Numbered from the stretch's first letter, positions 1 through 9,135 are shown. The stretch is DNA of 64,000 nt from JASTVH01 sp042862465 (GCA_042862465.1 JASTVH010000004.1:402863-466862), one strand, 5' to 3'. A program made the numbers and translations. Notes: generated from the sequence alone by a model not told the origin.

Positions 1-1672
1 CGGAGATTTTCCCGGAGAGCCCGACCGTGCCGTTCGCGCTGCTTGCTTTGGCCACCAGGACCAACGGCTCGGCCCGGTACAGGTCCCCCGGGCGCTGGGG
101 CAACACTGTTGCTTTCGGATCCGGCCATGCCACCTGCAGGTCGCCCAGAACCGGCGAACGCAGCTTTTTGATCAGCCCGCCGATGGTGCCGGCCACCTGA
201 TCCTGCCCATCCACGAAGGTGTAGGTCCCGCGCCCGAACTGGGCGGCCTTGCGCATAAAGTGACTGTTGGGTGCTGAACCGATGCCGACGGTAAACAGCC
301 GGGCGTCCCCCAGCTGCTCGTGGATCTGGCGGAATAGGGCTGCCTCGTTGCCCACCGCGCCGTCGGTGATGAAGACAATCTGCTGCAGCCAGCCGTTGCT
401 GTCCGGCTGGGCGAAGGCCCGGGCCAGGGCCGGGGCCATCTGGGTGCCGCCATGGGCGCTGAGGGAGCCGACGAAGCCCTGGGCCTGGCGAAGGGCATCC
501 GTGTCGGCCTGGCGGGCGGCGGGGAACAGGGTGTAGGGGCTGTCGCTGAAGGCGATGATGTTGAAGCGGTCCCGGGGCGTCAGGGTGTCGAGGGCCTGTT
601 GCAGCGCGGCTTTGGCCTGGCGGATGGAGGTGCCGCCCATGGAGCCGGAGGTGTCGATGATGAAAAGCTGCTCTCGGGGCAGTGCGCTGTCCTGCGTCTG
701 AGGCAGGCCCGGAACCAGCATCAGCATGACGTAGTCCTCGCCTTCCCACTGTTCATGGAAGACCGCGGCACGGGGGGCTTCCCCCAGGGCCGGCCGCCAC
801 CGGAAGACCGCATCCCGGTTCATGGCAATGACGCCACCGGTTGGGGTGACTTCGACGGTGTCTCCGTTCCAGACCGGCGAAATGCTGTGACTGGGGCTGG
901 TTACCTTGGCCAGGGGCAGACCGGCGTTGAGGGTCAGCTGAATCTTGGCGTTATGGCTGCCTTGCAGGACCGCCTCCCGGGGCACGGTGTAGGGGCTGAT
1001 CTTGTCGGCATCCGGCACCTCGCTGGTGGGACGGGCCCAGCCGCCCTGCCATTGCAGCGGATTTTCTTCTGCCAGCGGGCGGCCGGGCATGTAGCGGGGT
1101 GTCAGGGTGGTCGGCAGTCGCAGTTCGAAGGTGCCGTCGCGGTAGGTCACGCTCTGCTGGTAGTCCAGATGTACTTCCACCGTTTCTCCCGGGGGGATGT
1201 TGGCCACTTCGGTGGTGAACAGGTTGGGGCGCTGTTGTTCCACCAGTGCGGCCTTTTTGCCCTGCTGTTTGGCCTGGGTGTAGGCCTTGCGCGCCTTTTC
1301 CCGTTCCCGAATCTCGCCCTTGATCCGTCGTTCGCCCACCTGCAGCGTCATGCCGTGGACCGCCGCATCCGTTGGCAGCGGGAAGACATAGACGGCTTCC
1401 AGCCACTCCTGGGTATCGTTGCGGAAGCGCTGGGTCAGGGTGGTACTGGCGATCAGGCCGCTGACCTGGACCTCGTAGCGGGTGCTGAGGTGGGTGGCGG
1501 GCTGGTAGCCGCCGTTCTTACCAGCGCGAAACAGCAGCTCGCCGGTGCCGGCCTCTTCCGGCGTTTCCCCATAGGCCGCGTTGCCCAGTAACAGGATCAG
1601 GATGCCGAACAGCAGCGTGTAGCTGGCACTCAGCTGACGGTTGGGGTGGGCGCAGGTTAACCATGGATGCAT
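1..1672 (-). CDS. VIT and von Willebrand factor A domain protein, sortase-target type (C-terminus outside window)
   Basis: The frame stays open from an ATG at 1672, preceded by a GAGGGAGT ribosome-binding site, to the left edge of the window, giving 557 codons without a stop. A hydrophobic signal segment (about residues 18-33) is followed by a VIT domain (about 40-170, with an R-E-R-E-K-A-R-K-A-Y stretch) and a vWA domain whose metal site begins DTSGSMGG near residue 340. This order matches the marine proteobacterial sortase-target family. There the C-terminus carries an LPXTG-like sorting signal and a dedicated sortase is encoded next door, but both would lie beyond base 1. The likely role is an exported, surface-anchored adhesion or metal-dependent binding protein. 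Family assignment is fairly sure; anchoring is inferred. Confidence 0.8.
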   Translation of the reverse strand, partial: MHPWLTCAHPNRQLSASYTLLFGILILLLGNAAYGETPEEAGTGELLFRAGKNGGYQPATHLSTRYEVQVSGLIASTTLTQRFRNDTQEWLEAVYVFPLPTDAAVHGMTLQVGERRIKGEIREREKARKAYTQAKQQGKKAALVEQQRPNLFTTEVANIPPGETVEVHLDYQQSVTYRDGTFELRLPTTLTPRYMPGRPLAEENPLQWQGGWARPTSEVPDADKISPYTVPREAVLQGSHNAKIQLTLNAGLPLAKVTSPSHSISPVWNGDTVEVTPTGGVIAMNRDAVFRWRPALGEAPRAAVFHEQWEGEDYVMLMLVPGLPQTQDSALPREQLFIIDTSGSMGGTSIRQAKAALQQALDTLTPRDRFNIIAFSDSPYTLFPAARQADTDALRQAQGFVGSLSAHGGTQMAPALARAFAQPDSNGWLQQIVFITDGAVGNEAALFRQIHEQLGDARLFTVGIGSAPNSHFMRKAAQFGRGTYTFVDGQDQVAGTIGGLIKKLRSPVLGDLQVAWPDPKATVLPQRPGDLYRAEPLVLVAKASSANGTVGLSGKIS

Positions 1673-1806
1673 TACAGGACTCCCTCGGTGTTTTTCTCCA
1701 TTGCACCGCAGGAATCGGTCAGGGCTGTGGGGGAAAAGAGGGGAGTTGGTGGGTGAATTGTGATGAATTGTGGAGGCCGGCTGAAGGTGCCTTTGTTCAA
1801 CCTCTC

Positions 1807-1892
1807 GCAGAGGCAGGGGGCATTTCCTCCGCCGCGCTGACAGGCCGTCCATGGCCTGGCAGCGCGGCGGAGGAAATGCCCCCTGCCTCTGC
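1807..1892. repeat. Long near-perfect inverted repeat (hairpin)
   Basis: Two 32-bp arms (1807-1838 and 1861-1892) are exact reverse complements. The pairing continues into the spacer with one mismatch (1840/1859), leaving a tiny loop near 1848-1851. It lies between the 3' end of the DUF255 gene and the VIT/vWA gene, both on the minus strand. It may stop transcription, but it has no T-run and is much longer than a usual terminator. A palindromic mobile or REP-like element is equally possible. Confidence 0.85.
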
Positions 1893-1913
1893 TAACGGCG
1901 CAGCTCAGCGATT

Positions 1914-4190
1914 TCAGACATTCTGTTCAACTCTATGCACCACAAACACCCGTTCTTCCACCGGCAAACACTCGCTGGCAGAACAGGGCTGCAGTTGCAG
2001 GCGCAGCACTAGCGGGCCGGGGTTTCGGGCGGTTGCGGTAACGGTCAGTGCCACCTCGCCGGCGTACCCGGGATGACCGCCAGCTGCGGTAGCCTCGGCA
2101 GCGGGGTAGTCAATTTGGGTGACATGCCACGCCTGGGGATTCTCGTTCTCCAGTCGGGTGGCGATTTCGCTGTCGGCGTCTTGACCCTGGATATGCCAGC
2201 CCGCCGAAAGATGTAGTTTCAGACGGGCCTGGACCTGTGGGCCGTCGGCCTGGGCGACCAGTTCGGCGCGAATGGCGCCTCCGCCCAGGTATTGCAAGGG
2301 GGCTGGAGTGGGACTCTGCCATTGCCACAGGCCCTGCAGGAATACCGGGCCGGCCAGAGGCAGGCGCCGCAGATGGCCGGAAAAGGCGCGGATCTGTCCG
2401 TCGATGACCGTTCCCAGGCGGACATCGCCCGTCCGCTGGCGCAGGGCCACCATCACCGGCAGCATCAGCGAGTTGCCGCTGATGGTGGCGCCATCCATGA
2501 GACTCTTGCTGCGCAGGGGGCTGGGGCCGGGCGCGTTGGCGGGGCCGACGAAGTAGCCGCCTTCGCGGGTGTCCCAGTGGCGGGCCTGGCAGGCTTCGAA
2601 CAGGGTGATGGCGCGATGCAGCCAGCCTTCATCACCGCTGGCGTCGTACAGTGCGATCAGGCCCTGCAGGTAGTGGGCATAGTCTTCCAGGTGGGCGGGC
2701 ACGGACGGGTGACCGTTCAGGGTGGTGCGCCACAGGTGGCCATTGTCCGGGGTGTGGTGATGCTGCCACAGGTCTTCGGCCGCCTGTATGGCGGCTTCCA
2801 GATAGTCGGGTCGCTCCAGGCCCTGCCCCGCCCGGGCCAGGGCCGCGATGACCATGCCGTTCCACTCGGTGATCTGCTTGTCGTCGCGCAGGGGTGGCGT
2901 GCGCTGTGCCCGGGCCTCGTAGAGCAGCTGCTTGATGCGGTCGAGGTCGTTATCCAGTTGCTCGCGGGCAATGCCCAGTGCCTCCGAGGTGGCGGTCAGG
3001 GGACGCGCCAGGTGCAGGATGTTGGCACCCTCGAAGTTGCCGCTGTGGCTGACGCCGTAAACGGTTTTGCACAGTTTCAAGTCGTGCTTGTTCAGCAGCG
3101 CTTTGAGTTCCTGATAGGGCCAGACGAAGAATCGGCCTTCCTCGCCCTCACTGTCGGCATCGGTGGCCGAATAGAATCCCCCGCTGGGCGAGCGCATTTC
3201 CCGCAATACGTAATCCAGGGTTTCCGCCACGATCCGCCGGTATTCCGGGTCACCACTCAGCTGCCAGGCCTGCAGGTACACCATGGCCAGCTGGCCCTGG
3301 TTGTACAGCATCTTCTCAAAGTGGGGCACGAGCCACTGGCGATCGGTGGCATAGCGATGAAAGCCCCCGCCGATCTGATCGTAGATGCCACCGCGCAGCA
3401 TGCCGTCGAGAGCCTTTTTCAGTGTTGCCCAGGCAGGTTGGTTTCCCAGGGGGCGGGAGTCGCGCTGCACCTGCTCCAGCAACAGCAGCAGGTTGGGTTC
3501 CTGCGGAAATTTGGGGGCATCGCCAAAGCCGCCAAAGCGGCGGTCGGCGTTCTGGACGAGATGGTTGGCGACTTGCATAGGCAGATCCGCCGGCAGCTCC
3601 TCCGTGGCCGGTGGTGTCAGCTGCTGGCGGATGCCAGCTGTCAGCTTGTCGGCATCCGTGAGCAGACCGTGGCGGTCCTCATCCCAGACCTTATGGACTT
3701 TGGCCAGCAGGCCGATGAAGTGGTCTTTGGGGAAGTAGGTGGCCCCGAAAAAGGGTTTGCCCTGGGGCGTCAGGAAACTCGACATGGGCCAGCCGCCTTG
3801 CCCGCTCATCAGTTGTACGGCGGTCATGTAGTAGTCGTCGAGATCCGGACGCTGCTCGCGGTCCACTTTGATGGCTACAAAATGCCGATTGAGGATCTCC
3901 GCCACCTCCTCGTCGTCGAAGCTTTCCTCTTCCATCACGTGGCACCAGTGGCAGGTGCTGTAGCCGATCGACAGAAACACCGGCTTGTCCTCTGTCGCTG
4001 CCTTGGTGAATGCTTCGTCGCCCCAGGGGTACCAGTTCACCGGGTTATGGGCATGTTGCAGCAGGTAGGGGGAGTCCTCGAAGATCAGGCGATTGGCATA
4101 CCGCGGCTCGCCCCGCTCGTCCAGGTGGCGGGTTCGAACCTCATAGAGCGAGCGTTTGCGTTCGCGCTCCTTTTGCAGGTCATCCTGCAT
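1914..4190 (-). CDS. DUF255 thioredoxin-fold protein (YyaL/SPATA20 family) with a DsbD-like C-terminal domain
   Basis: This 758-residue protein is read from the ATG at 4190, which has GGGAGG upstream; a longer in-frame start at 4394 would add an unrelated tail. The N-terminal thioredoxin-like domain has C80-H-W-C83, and a GGWP motif follows near residue 135. The middle is the helical barrel typical of this family. The last 130 residues or so (LSAGWHIQG onward, ending with a C-S-A-S-E-C pair) resemble the thiol-disulfide domain at the N-terminus of DsbD. No signal peptide is visible, so the protein should be cytoplasmic, which is odd for a DsbD-like module. The biochemical role of the family is unsettled; a redox function is inferred from the cysteines. 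Confidence 0.85.
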   Translation of the reverse strand: MQDDLQKERERKRSLYEVRTRHLDERGEPRYANRLIFEDSPYLLQHAHNPVNWYPWGDEAFTKAATEDKPVFLSIGYSTCHWCHVMEEESFDDEEVAEILNRHFVAIKVDREQRPDLDDYYMTAVQLMSGQGGWPMSSFLTPQGKPFFGATYFPKDHFIGLLAKVHKVWDEDRHGLLTDADKLTAGIRQQLTPPATEELPADLPMQVANHLVQNADRRFGGFGDAPKFPQEPNLLLLLEQVQRDSRPLGNQPAWATLKKALDGMLRGGIYDQIGGGFHRYATDRQWLVPHFEKMLYNQGQLAMVYLQAWQLSGDPEYRRIVAETLDYVLREMRSPSGGFYSATDADSEGEEGRFFVWPYQELKALLNKHDLKLCKTVYGVSHSGNFEGANILHLARPLTATSEALGIAREQLDNDLDRIKQLLYEARAQRTPPLRDDKQITEWNGMVIAALARAGQGLERPDYLEAAIQAAEDLWQHHHTPDNGHLWRTTLNGHPSVPAHLEDYAHYLQGLIALYDASGDEGWLHRAITLFEACQARHWDTREGGYFVGPANAPGPSPLRSKSLMDGATISGNSLMLPVMVALRQRTGDVRLGTVIDGQIRAFSGHLRRLPLAGPVFLQGLWQWQSPTPAPLQYLGGGAIRAELVAQADGPQVQARLKLHLSAGWHIQGQDADSEIATRLENENPQAWHVTQIDYPAAEATAAGGHPGYAGEVALTVTATARNPGPLVLRLQLQPCSASECLPVEERVFVVHRVEQNV

Positions 4191-4279
4191 CGTTGTTCGC
4201 CTCCCAGCTGCATGAATCCGTGTCTCAACAGTGGCACGAATCGGGCGGCCAAGTGAAGATCTCAGGCACCCGATGTGTT

Positions 4280-4948
4280 CTATCCTCCCCGCGGCCAGAA
4301 ATGCGCCACCAACGCCAGAGTTGCCGCCGCCAGGGTAATCCAGGCACTCCAGGCCTCCATCGCATACAGCGTCAGCCCGCTGATCAGACACCACAGAATG
4401 GGAATCGTCAGTAGCAAAAGCACCCAGGCGTTGCGTCGCATGGTGGTGAGCACGCCCAGGGTGGCGATTGCCGTCGGGTCCGGGAAAATGCCGAACACTT
4501 CCGCCGCGGCCAGCGGATGTCCGCCCAGCACCGCCACCCAGGGATGCACCGTGACAGCATAGATCGTCAGTCCCAGTCCCAGTAGATAGGGTATGTTGCG
4601 TCCGGGGCGAATGCGAAGCTGATTGCGGATGGCGCCGTGTATGGTCAGCAGCACCGCCTGAAGGAGAAAGAACGGCACCACATATTCCACCGCCCAGTTG
4701 ATGGTGGCATAGCGGGTGGCCAGGAAATCCCAGGCGACCAGAAGCCAGCTGACCACCAGCAGGGCCATCACTGCACGGCTGGAGTTCACCCGTGGTCGTA
4801 ACAGGGCCGCGATCATCAGCAACCCCAGTGCCAGCGTGACAATCTGCCAGGGCCAGATGTTCTGGTTATGCAGCTGCAGCAGGCGCCAGTAAACCTGGGG
4901 GGAGAACAGCAGGAGCTGGTCGATGTCGTAGGTCGCCCAGGTGCCCAT
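4280..4948 (-). CDS. DUF6064 family multispanning membrane protein
   Basis: The protein has 222 residues and six or seven hydrophobic segments, for example WQIVTLALGLLMIAALL, VMALLVVSWLLVAWDFL and VVPFFLLQAVLLTI. The composition and pattern match DUF6064 inner-membrane proteins of unknown function. The ATG at 4948 shares one base with the stop codon of the aldo/keto reductase gene, so the two are translationally coupled; a GTG one codon upstream is also possible. No catalytic motif is visible and I assign no function. Confidence 0.7.
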   Translation of the reverse strand: MGTWATYDIDQLLLFSPQVYWRLLQLHNQNIWPWQIVTLALGLLMIAALLRPRVNSSRAVMALLVVSWLLVAWDFLATRYATINWAVEYVVPFFLLQAVLLTIHGAIRNQLRIRPGRNIPYLLGLGLTIYAVTVHPWVAVLGGHPLAAAEVFGIFPDPTAIATLGVLTTMRRNAWVLLLLTIPILWCLISGLTLYAMEAWSAWITLAAATLALVAHFWPRGG

Positions 4949-5883
4949 CACAGCGCCCTGACATAGGCGGCCATCCTCTCCCGCATGGCCGCGTCCGGCA
5001 ATTCCGATGTGGCCACGGCCATGTTCTCCAGCACGTGATCCACCCGGGTGGTGGCCGGGATGGCACAGGTGACGGCCGGGTGGGAGAGGATGAACTTGAG
5101 GATGAACTGGGCCCAGCTCAGGGCTCCGATCTCGCTGGCCCAGGGTGGCAGCGGCTTGTCCTGAAGCTTGCGGATCAGGGCGCCCTGTTGGTAGGGACGA
5201 TTGACGATCACCGCCATACCGCGATCCGCCGCCAGGGGCAGCAGGCGCTCTTCGGCTTCGCGATCGACGATGTTGTAGGTGAACTGGACAAAATCCAGCG
5301 GCTGGCTGCGCATGATCTTTTCGAACTCGTCGTGGCGGCGCCCGTGGGAGGTGGTGATGCCCACATAGCGCAGATCTCCGGCCTCCTGCATGGCGAACAG
5401 GGTTTTCAGGTGGCCCTCCCAGGCCAGCAGGTTGTGCACCTGCAGCAGGTCAAAGCGCGGTTCGCCCCACTGTTTCAGGGATTCCCGGATTTGCGCAGGC
5501 CCGTCCGAGACATCCAGCGTCCAGACCTTGTCCGCGGAAAAGGCGGATTCCGGTTGGCCCAGTTGTTTGAGCCCGTAGCCGATGGTGTGCTGAGAGGAAC
5601 CGTACATGGGAGAGGAATCGATCAGTCGCCCGCCGGCCTGGAAGAAATGGGCAATCACATCGGCGCATTGATCCAGCAGGACCGGATCCTTCCCGACATT
5701 AAAGGTGATCCAGCTACCCAATCCCACGCGCGGGATGCGTTCGCCGCTGGAGGGAATCGTGCGGGTACCTGCGGGTGAGGTTGTCAGAGACAGTCCCAGC
5801 GATGGCAGCGCCAGGGCCGAGGCTGACAGGGCCAGCTGCCTGAGCAGGCGCCGGCGAGTGAGCCGGTGTTGGAGAACATGCAT
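4948..5883 (-). CDS. Aldo/keto reductase with Tat signal peptide
   Basis: This is a 311-residue protein. Its first 40 residues form a twin-arginine export signal (RRRLLRQLALSASALALPSL), indicating folded export to the periplasm. The mature part is a TIM-barrel aldo/keto reductase: the GSWITFNVG region near the start of the fold, the D-S-S-P-M-Y-G segment with the catalytic tyrosine, and the late FILKFILSHPAVTCAIPATT stretch typical of the cofactor end. Export of an NADPH-dependent enzyme family is unusual, and the electron donor in the periplasm is unclear. It is coupled to the DUF6064 gene by a one-base overlap. Confidence 0.85.
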   Translation of the reverse strand: MHVLQHRLTRRRLLRQLALSASALALPSLGLSLTTSPAGTRTIPSSGERIPRVGLGSWITFNVGKDPVLLDQCADVIAHFFQAGGRLIDSSPMYGSSQHTIGYGLKQLGQPESAFSADKVWTLDVSDGPAQIRESLKQWGEPRFDLLQVHNLLAWEGHLKTLFAMQEAGDLRYVGITTSHGRRHDEFEKIMRSQPLDFVQFTYNIVDREAEERLLPLAADRGMAVIVNRPYQQGALIRKLQDKPLPPWASEIGALSWAQFILKFILSHPAVTCAIPATTRVDHVLENMAVATSELPDAAMRERMAAYVRAL

Positions 5884-5942
5884 GGTCGACGCTCCCCGTC
5901 CAGATTGGAGTCATCAGTGTAACGCCCTGTCCGTGGGCTCTC

Positions 5943-6211
5943 CTAGTGTCCCGTCTGGTTAATTCGCTGACTTACTGCGTGACGCTGAGGCCTCTTGCCA
6001 AGGCGCCAGTCCGCAGGTGTGGTGGCGCCACATCAAGGAGTGGCAACACCGGCCAGGGGCCTCAGCGTCTCGCCCTTCGGGAGCCACTGAGAGTCTCGAT
6101 AGCCGCGTTGCGCTGGCTCGATTTGGAGCCACCAAACCTTCGCCACCGCGCCTTGCTCTCGAGACTCTCAGTGGCTCAGTAAGTCAGCGAATTAACCAGA
6201 CGGGACACTAG
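5943..6211. mobile_element. MITE-like element with 32-bp perfect terminal inverted repeats
   Basis: The ends 5943-5974 and 6180-6211 are exact inverted copies, each starting CTAGTGTCCCGTCTGGTTAA. The 269-bp interior has further nested inverted repeats (about 6081-6100 against 6155-6178) and no credible gene. The outermost CTAG is itself palindromic, so the target duplication (CTAG or TA) cannot be decided. The right end supplies the TAG stop of the neighbouring MFS gene, implying insertion right at that gene's 3' end. It lacks a transposase and would need one encoded elsewhere. Confidence 0.75.
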
Positions 6212-7503
6212 TCGCTTTTGAGGGTCTCGGAGGCTGTGGGTTCCTCGCTTTCCTCCCCTGCCATCGCACTGTCCGGCATGGTGCGCGGTTCCAGTTCAAA
6301 CACTTCCGGCGTGGAGTGGGGCAGGTGGGTATAGGCGCCCTTGTCCACAATCAGGATCCGCTTCAGACGAACCACATCAGCCACCACGAAAATGGCTGCC
6401 GCTAATAGCGTGGCTGCGGCGACCGCGAAGCCGGCCACTGCGCCGATCCACAGGGCGCCTCCGGCCGACAGCGCGGGACCCACCGCAGCGCCGATACCGT
6501 AACCCAGCAGCAGGGTGGAACCGATGTCACTGGAATCGGTGTTCGAGCCTACACGGTCGTTGGCGTGGGCCAGGGCCAGTGGATAAAGGGTGTAGAGGGT
6601 GCCCTGGAATCCGGCCAGCAGCACATAGATCCAGATGAGGTCGAGGTTTTTGCCAAGCAGCAGCGCCAGTGCAAAAAGCGCCGAAGCCACCGTTATACCA
6701 GCCATCACGCGGCGACGTTCATAGAGGTCTGACAAGTGCCCCACCGGCCACTGCAGCAACAGCCCCATCAGGACGCTGATGCTCATCATCAGGCCAACAC
6801 CGCCGGCATCCAGTCCCAGATCACTGCCGTAGATCGGCCCCAGCGCGGTGAAAGCACCGCCTGCCAGTCCCGCGGCCGAGGCGATGGCCAGCGCCACCGG
6901 TGACACCGTCATCATCCGCCGCCAGCCGGCCGGCGCGTGCAGAGGCATGGGTGGGGCTTCCGTGCGCCAGAACAGCACCGGCACTGCGGACAGACACAGC
7001 AGCAGCGCCGCGATGCTGAAAGGTCGCCAGGCGAGATCGGGATACGCGGTGAGAAAGAGCGGCCCCAGGCCAATGCCGCCATAAACCATCAGGGTGTAGA
7101 TGGCCAGCACCTTGCCACGGTCCTGCACGCTCGCCGCGCCCACCAGCCAGGCCTCCACCACCACCGCCACGGCGGCGATACAGGCACCCTGCAAGACGCG
7201 CAGCAGCACCCAGGCAACCAGCCCCTCGATCAGCGGAAAGGCCAGCACCGCAAAGATCACCATGCCGAGGAGGCCGCCAAAGGCGCGAATATGGCCCACC
7301 CGGCGGATGACCAGGGGCCCGAAGAAGGCGCCCAATCCGAAACCGATGAAGTAGCCTGCGGTGACAATGCCGGCATCGAAGCCGTTGGCCAGACGCAGGG
7401 GAATCAGGGTGTGGGTCAGGCCTTGGCTGGTGTAGAGCAGCAGATTGGCGAGCAGCAGGATCGCCAGGGCCCCGAGCTGGGAGCGCAGTTTGGTTTCGCG
7501 CAT
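6208..7503 (-). CDS. MFS transporter, YcaD-like
   Basis: The 431-residue protein has twelve predicted membrane spans, an N-terminal half rich in Gly-pair motifs (GYFIGFGLGAFFGPLVIRR) and a central cytoplasmic loop near residue 190. The pattern matches the YcaD-like branch of the major facilitator superfamily; the substrate is unknown. The C-terminal 45 residues are hydrophilic and acidic (EESEEPTASE). The stop codon lies within the right terminal repeat of the adjacent MITE-like element, so the native C-terminus may have been altered by the insertion. It lies 32 bp after the start of the YcbL-like gene and may share its transcript. Confidence 0.85.
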   Translation of the reverse strand: MRETKLRSQLGALAILLLANLLLYTSQGLTHTLIPLRLANGFDAGIVTAGYFIGFGLGAFFGPLVIRRVGHIRAFGGLLGMVIFAVLAFPLIEGLVAWVLLRVLQGACIAAVAVVVEAWLVGAASVQDRGKVLAIYTLMVYGGIGLGPLFLTAYPDLAWRPFSIAALLLCLSAVPVLFWRTEAPPMPLHAPAGWRRMMTVSPVALAIASAAGLAGGAFTALGPIYGSDLGLDAGGVGLMMSISVLMGLLLQWPVGHLSDLYERRRVMAGITVASALFALALLLGKNLDLIWIYVLLAGFQGTLYTLYPLALAHANDRVGSNTDSSDIGSTLLLGYGIGAAVGPALSAGGALWIGAVAGFAVAAATLLAAAIFVVADVVRLKRILIVDKGAYTHLPHSTPEVFELEPRTMPDSAMAGEESEEPTASETLKSD

Positions 7504-7535
7504 CAGGCCGCCCTCCTTGGCTGTCTATCCGCCGA

Positions 7536-8183
7536 CTAGCCGCGGTGATCCGATATAAACGGGTTGCTGGCCCGCTCCTGGCCGAAGGTGGACATGGGCC
7601 CGTGGCCTGGAATGAAGGCCACCTCGTCCCCGAGCGGAAACAGCTTGTCGCGGATGGAATGGACTAGCGTGTTGTAATCCCCTTTGGGAAAATCCGTTCG
7701 CCCAATCGAGCCCTGGAACAGCACATCGCCCACCTGGGCGAGCCCGCTTTCCCGGTGATAGAAAACCACATGACCCGGGGTATGGCCAGGGCAGTGCAGC
7801 ACCTCCAGTGTCTGTTCTCCCACCGTAACCGTCTCGCCGTCATCCAGCCAGCGGTTCGGGGTAAAGACCTTAGGCGGTGGAAAACCGAACATCTGCGCCT
7901 GCTGGGCCAGGGCGGCGATCCAGAACTGGTCCTCCCGGTGCGGCCCCTCAATGGGAACCCCCAGGGACTCGGATAAATCCGCCGTGCCGCCCACGTGGTC
8001 CAGATGGGCATGGGTGAGCAGGATCTTCTCCACCGTCACCCCTTCCTCGGCAATCGCCGCCCGGATCCGTTCCAGATCGCCTCCGGGGTCCACCACGGCC
8101 GCTTTGTGGGTCTGGCCGCACCACAGCAGGGTGCAGTTCTGTTGGAACGGGGTAACGGGGATGATGCGGTACTTCAGGGACAT
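7536..8183 (-). CDS. MBL-fold metallo-hydrolase, YcbL-like (glyoxalase II family)
   Basis: A 215-residue metallo-beta-lactamase-fold enzyme with the H58-x-H60-x-D62-H63 metal motif (THAHLDHVGG), the HCPGHTPGH motif and a C-terminal IPGHG histidine. The size and the absence of the extra glyoxalase II C-terminal domain fit YcbL, a type II glyoxalase-like thioesterase acting on S-lactoylglutathione or related thioesters. Start and family are clear; substrate is inferred from the family. Confidence 0.88.
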   Translation of the reverse strand: MSLKYRIIPVTPFQQNCTLLWCGQTHKAAVVDPGGDLERIRAAIAEEGVTVEKILLTHAHLDHVGGTADLSESLGVPIEGPHREDQFWIAALAQQAQMFGFPPPKVFTPNRWLDDGETVTVGEQTLEVLHCPGHTPGHVVFYHRESGLAQVGDVLFQGSIGRTDFPKGDYNTLVHSIRDKLFPLGDEVAFIPGHGPMSTFGQERASNPFISDHRG

Positions 8184-8322
8184 TCCGGCCTCGTCGCACT
8201 TGGTTGTATACAGACGGCCTATGGTAGCGGGAATGCAGGAAAGGCTCGAGTATCGGGCATCTCAGTGTGTACGTGGCCGCCAAAGCAGGGTCGCAGGAAA
8301 GCGGATGAGTCGCGCACTTTCA

Positions 8323-9135
8323 TCAGGGATCAACACGCCGGTATATGGCCTCAAGGACGCTGTAGATTCCGAAGGCCAGTAGCCCGGCGGCTACGATCGC
8401 CAGCAGCCAGGTGCCGTAGGCCTGGTTCCGCAGGGTATCGAACACCTCGGCGATGCCACCGGCCTGTTCCGGGTTGACCAGGTAGGCGGCACTCACAAAG
8501 AAGATGCCACTCAGCACAAACACCAGTCCACGTGCGGCCAGGCCAAAGCGTACGATTGGATAGGCCCATGTCTGCGTTGGAGGGGACATGTCGAGCTGGC
8601 GGGCAAACCGGGCGCTGCCGGCCTTGAACAGCTGGGCGACACCCGCGCCGATCACGGCCAGCCCCACGAGACCCACCAGCCACTGTCCATAAGGCTGGCT
8701 CATCAGCCAGCCGGCAACCCCTTCAGAGCCACCGGACGATCCGGATTGGCCGCTGCCGCCAAAGGTGAAGATCAGGCTGGCGGCAAAAAACGCCAGGGCC
8801 AGATGGGTGATCGCACTGACCCCGAGCCCCGCCCGTATCACCAGGCCCTGAAACCCTGTGCCATGGTGATCCGCGTCCCCTAAGGCCTGCACCGAGCGCC
8901 AGACTGCATAGCCCACCAGACCGAGCGCCGTCGCCCCCAGCAGCCAACTGCCCAGCGGCGCTGCCAGCAGACTCTCAAGCGCCCCGCGGCTCCCGGTGGT
9001 GCGCCCACCCGGACCGGCGATGGCGAGAATGGCAAAACCGCCAACCAGCAGATACACCACTGCCCGCGCGGAATAGCCCACCCGGGCAAACAGCTGGATG
9101 GCGTCGTGGTGGTCCGGTTTGGGTGTGGTGGTCAT
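8323..9135 (-). CDS. DUF1206 domain membrane protein
   Basis: The protein has 270 residues with three repeated units of two transmembrane helices. Each unit begins with an aromatic-R-x-G-Y-x-A-R-x-x-V/F-Y-type stretch (FARVGYSARAVVYLLVGG, IRAGLGVSAITHLALAFF, VRFGLAARGLVFVLSGIF). This triplication is the hallmark of DUF1206, whose function is unknown. A Gly/Ser-rich loop (GGSGQSGSSGGSEG) sits between units two and three. It appears monocistronic. Confidence 0.85.
   Translation of the reverse strand: MTTTPKPDHHDAIQLFARVGYSARAVVYLLVGGFAILAIAGPGGRTTGSRGALESLLAAPLGSWLLGATALGLVGYAVWRSVQALGDADHHGTGFQGLVIRAGLGVSAITHLALAFFAASLIFTFGGSGQSGSSGGSEGVAGWLMSQPYGQWLVGLVGLAVIGAGVAQLFKAGSARFARQLDMSPPTQTWAYPIVRFGLAARGLVFVLSGIFFVSAAYLVNPEQAGGIAEVFDTLRNQAYGTWLLAIVAAGLLAFGIYSVLEAIYRRVDP

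Noticed and set aside
452..1591. 379-codon plus-strand frame at the left edge
   Set aside because: It is antisense to the VIT/vWA gene, which has clear domains and a good start.
2292..4256. 654-codon open frame on the plus strand
   Set aside because: It is antisense to the DUF255 gene, arises from GC-rich third-codon bias, and has no recognisable domain or ribosome-binding site.
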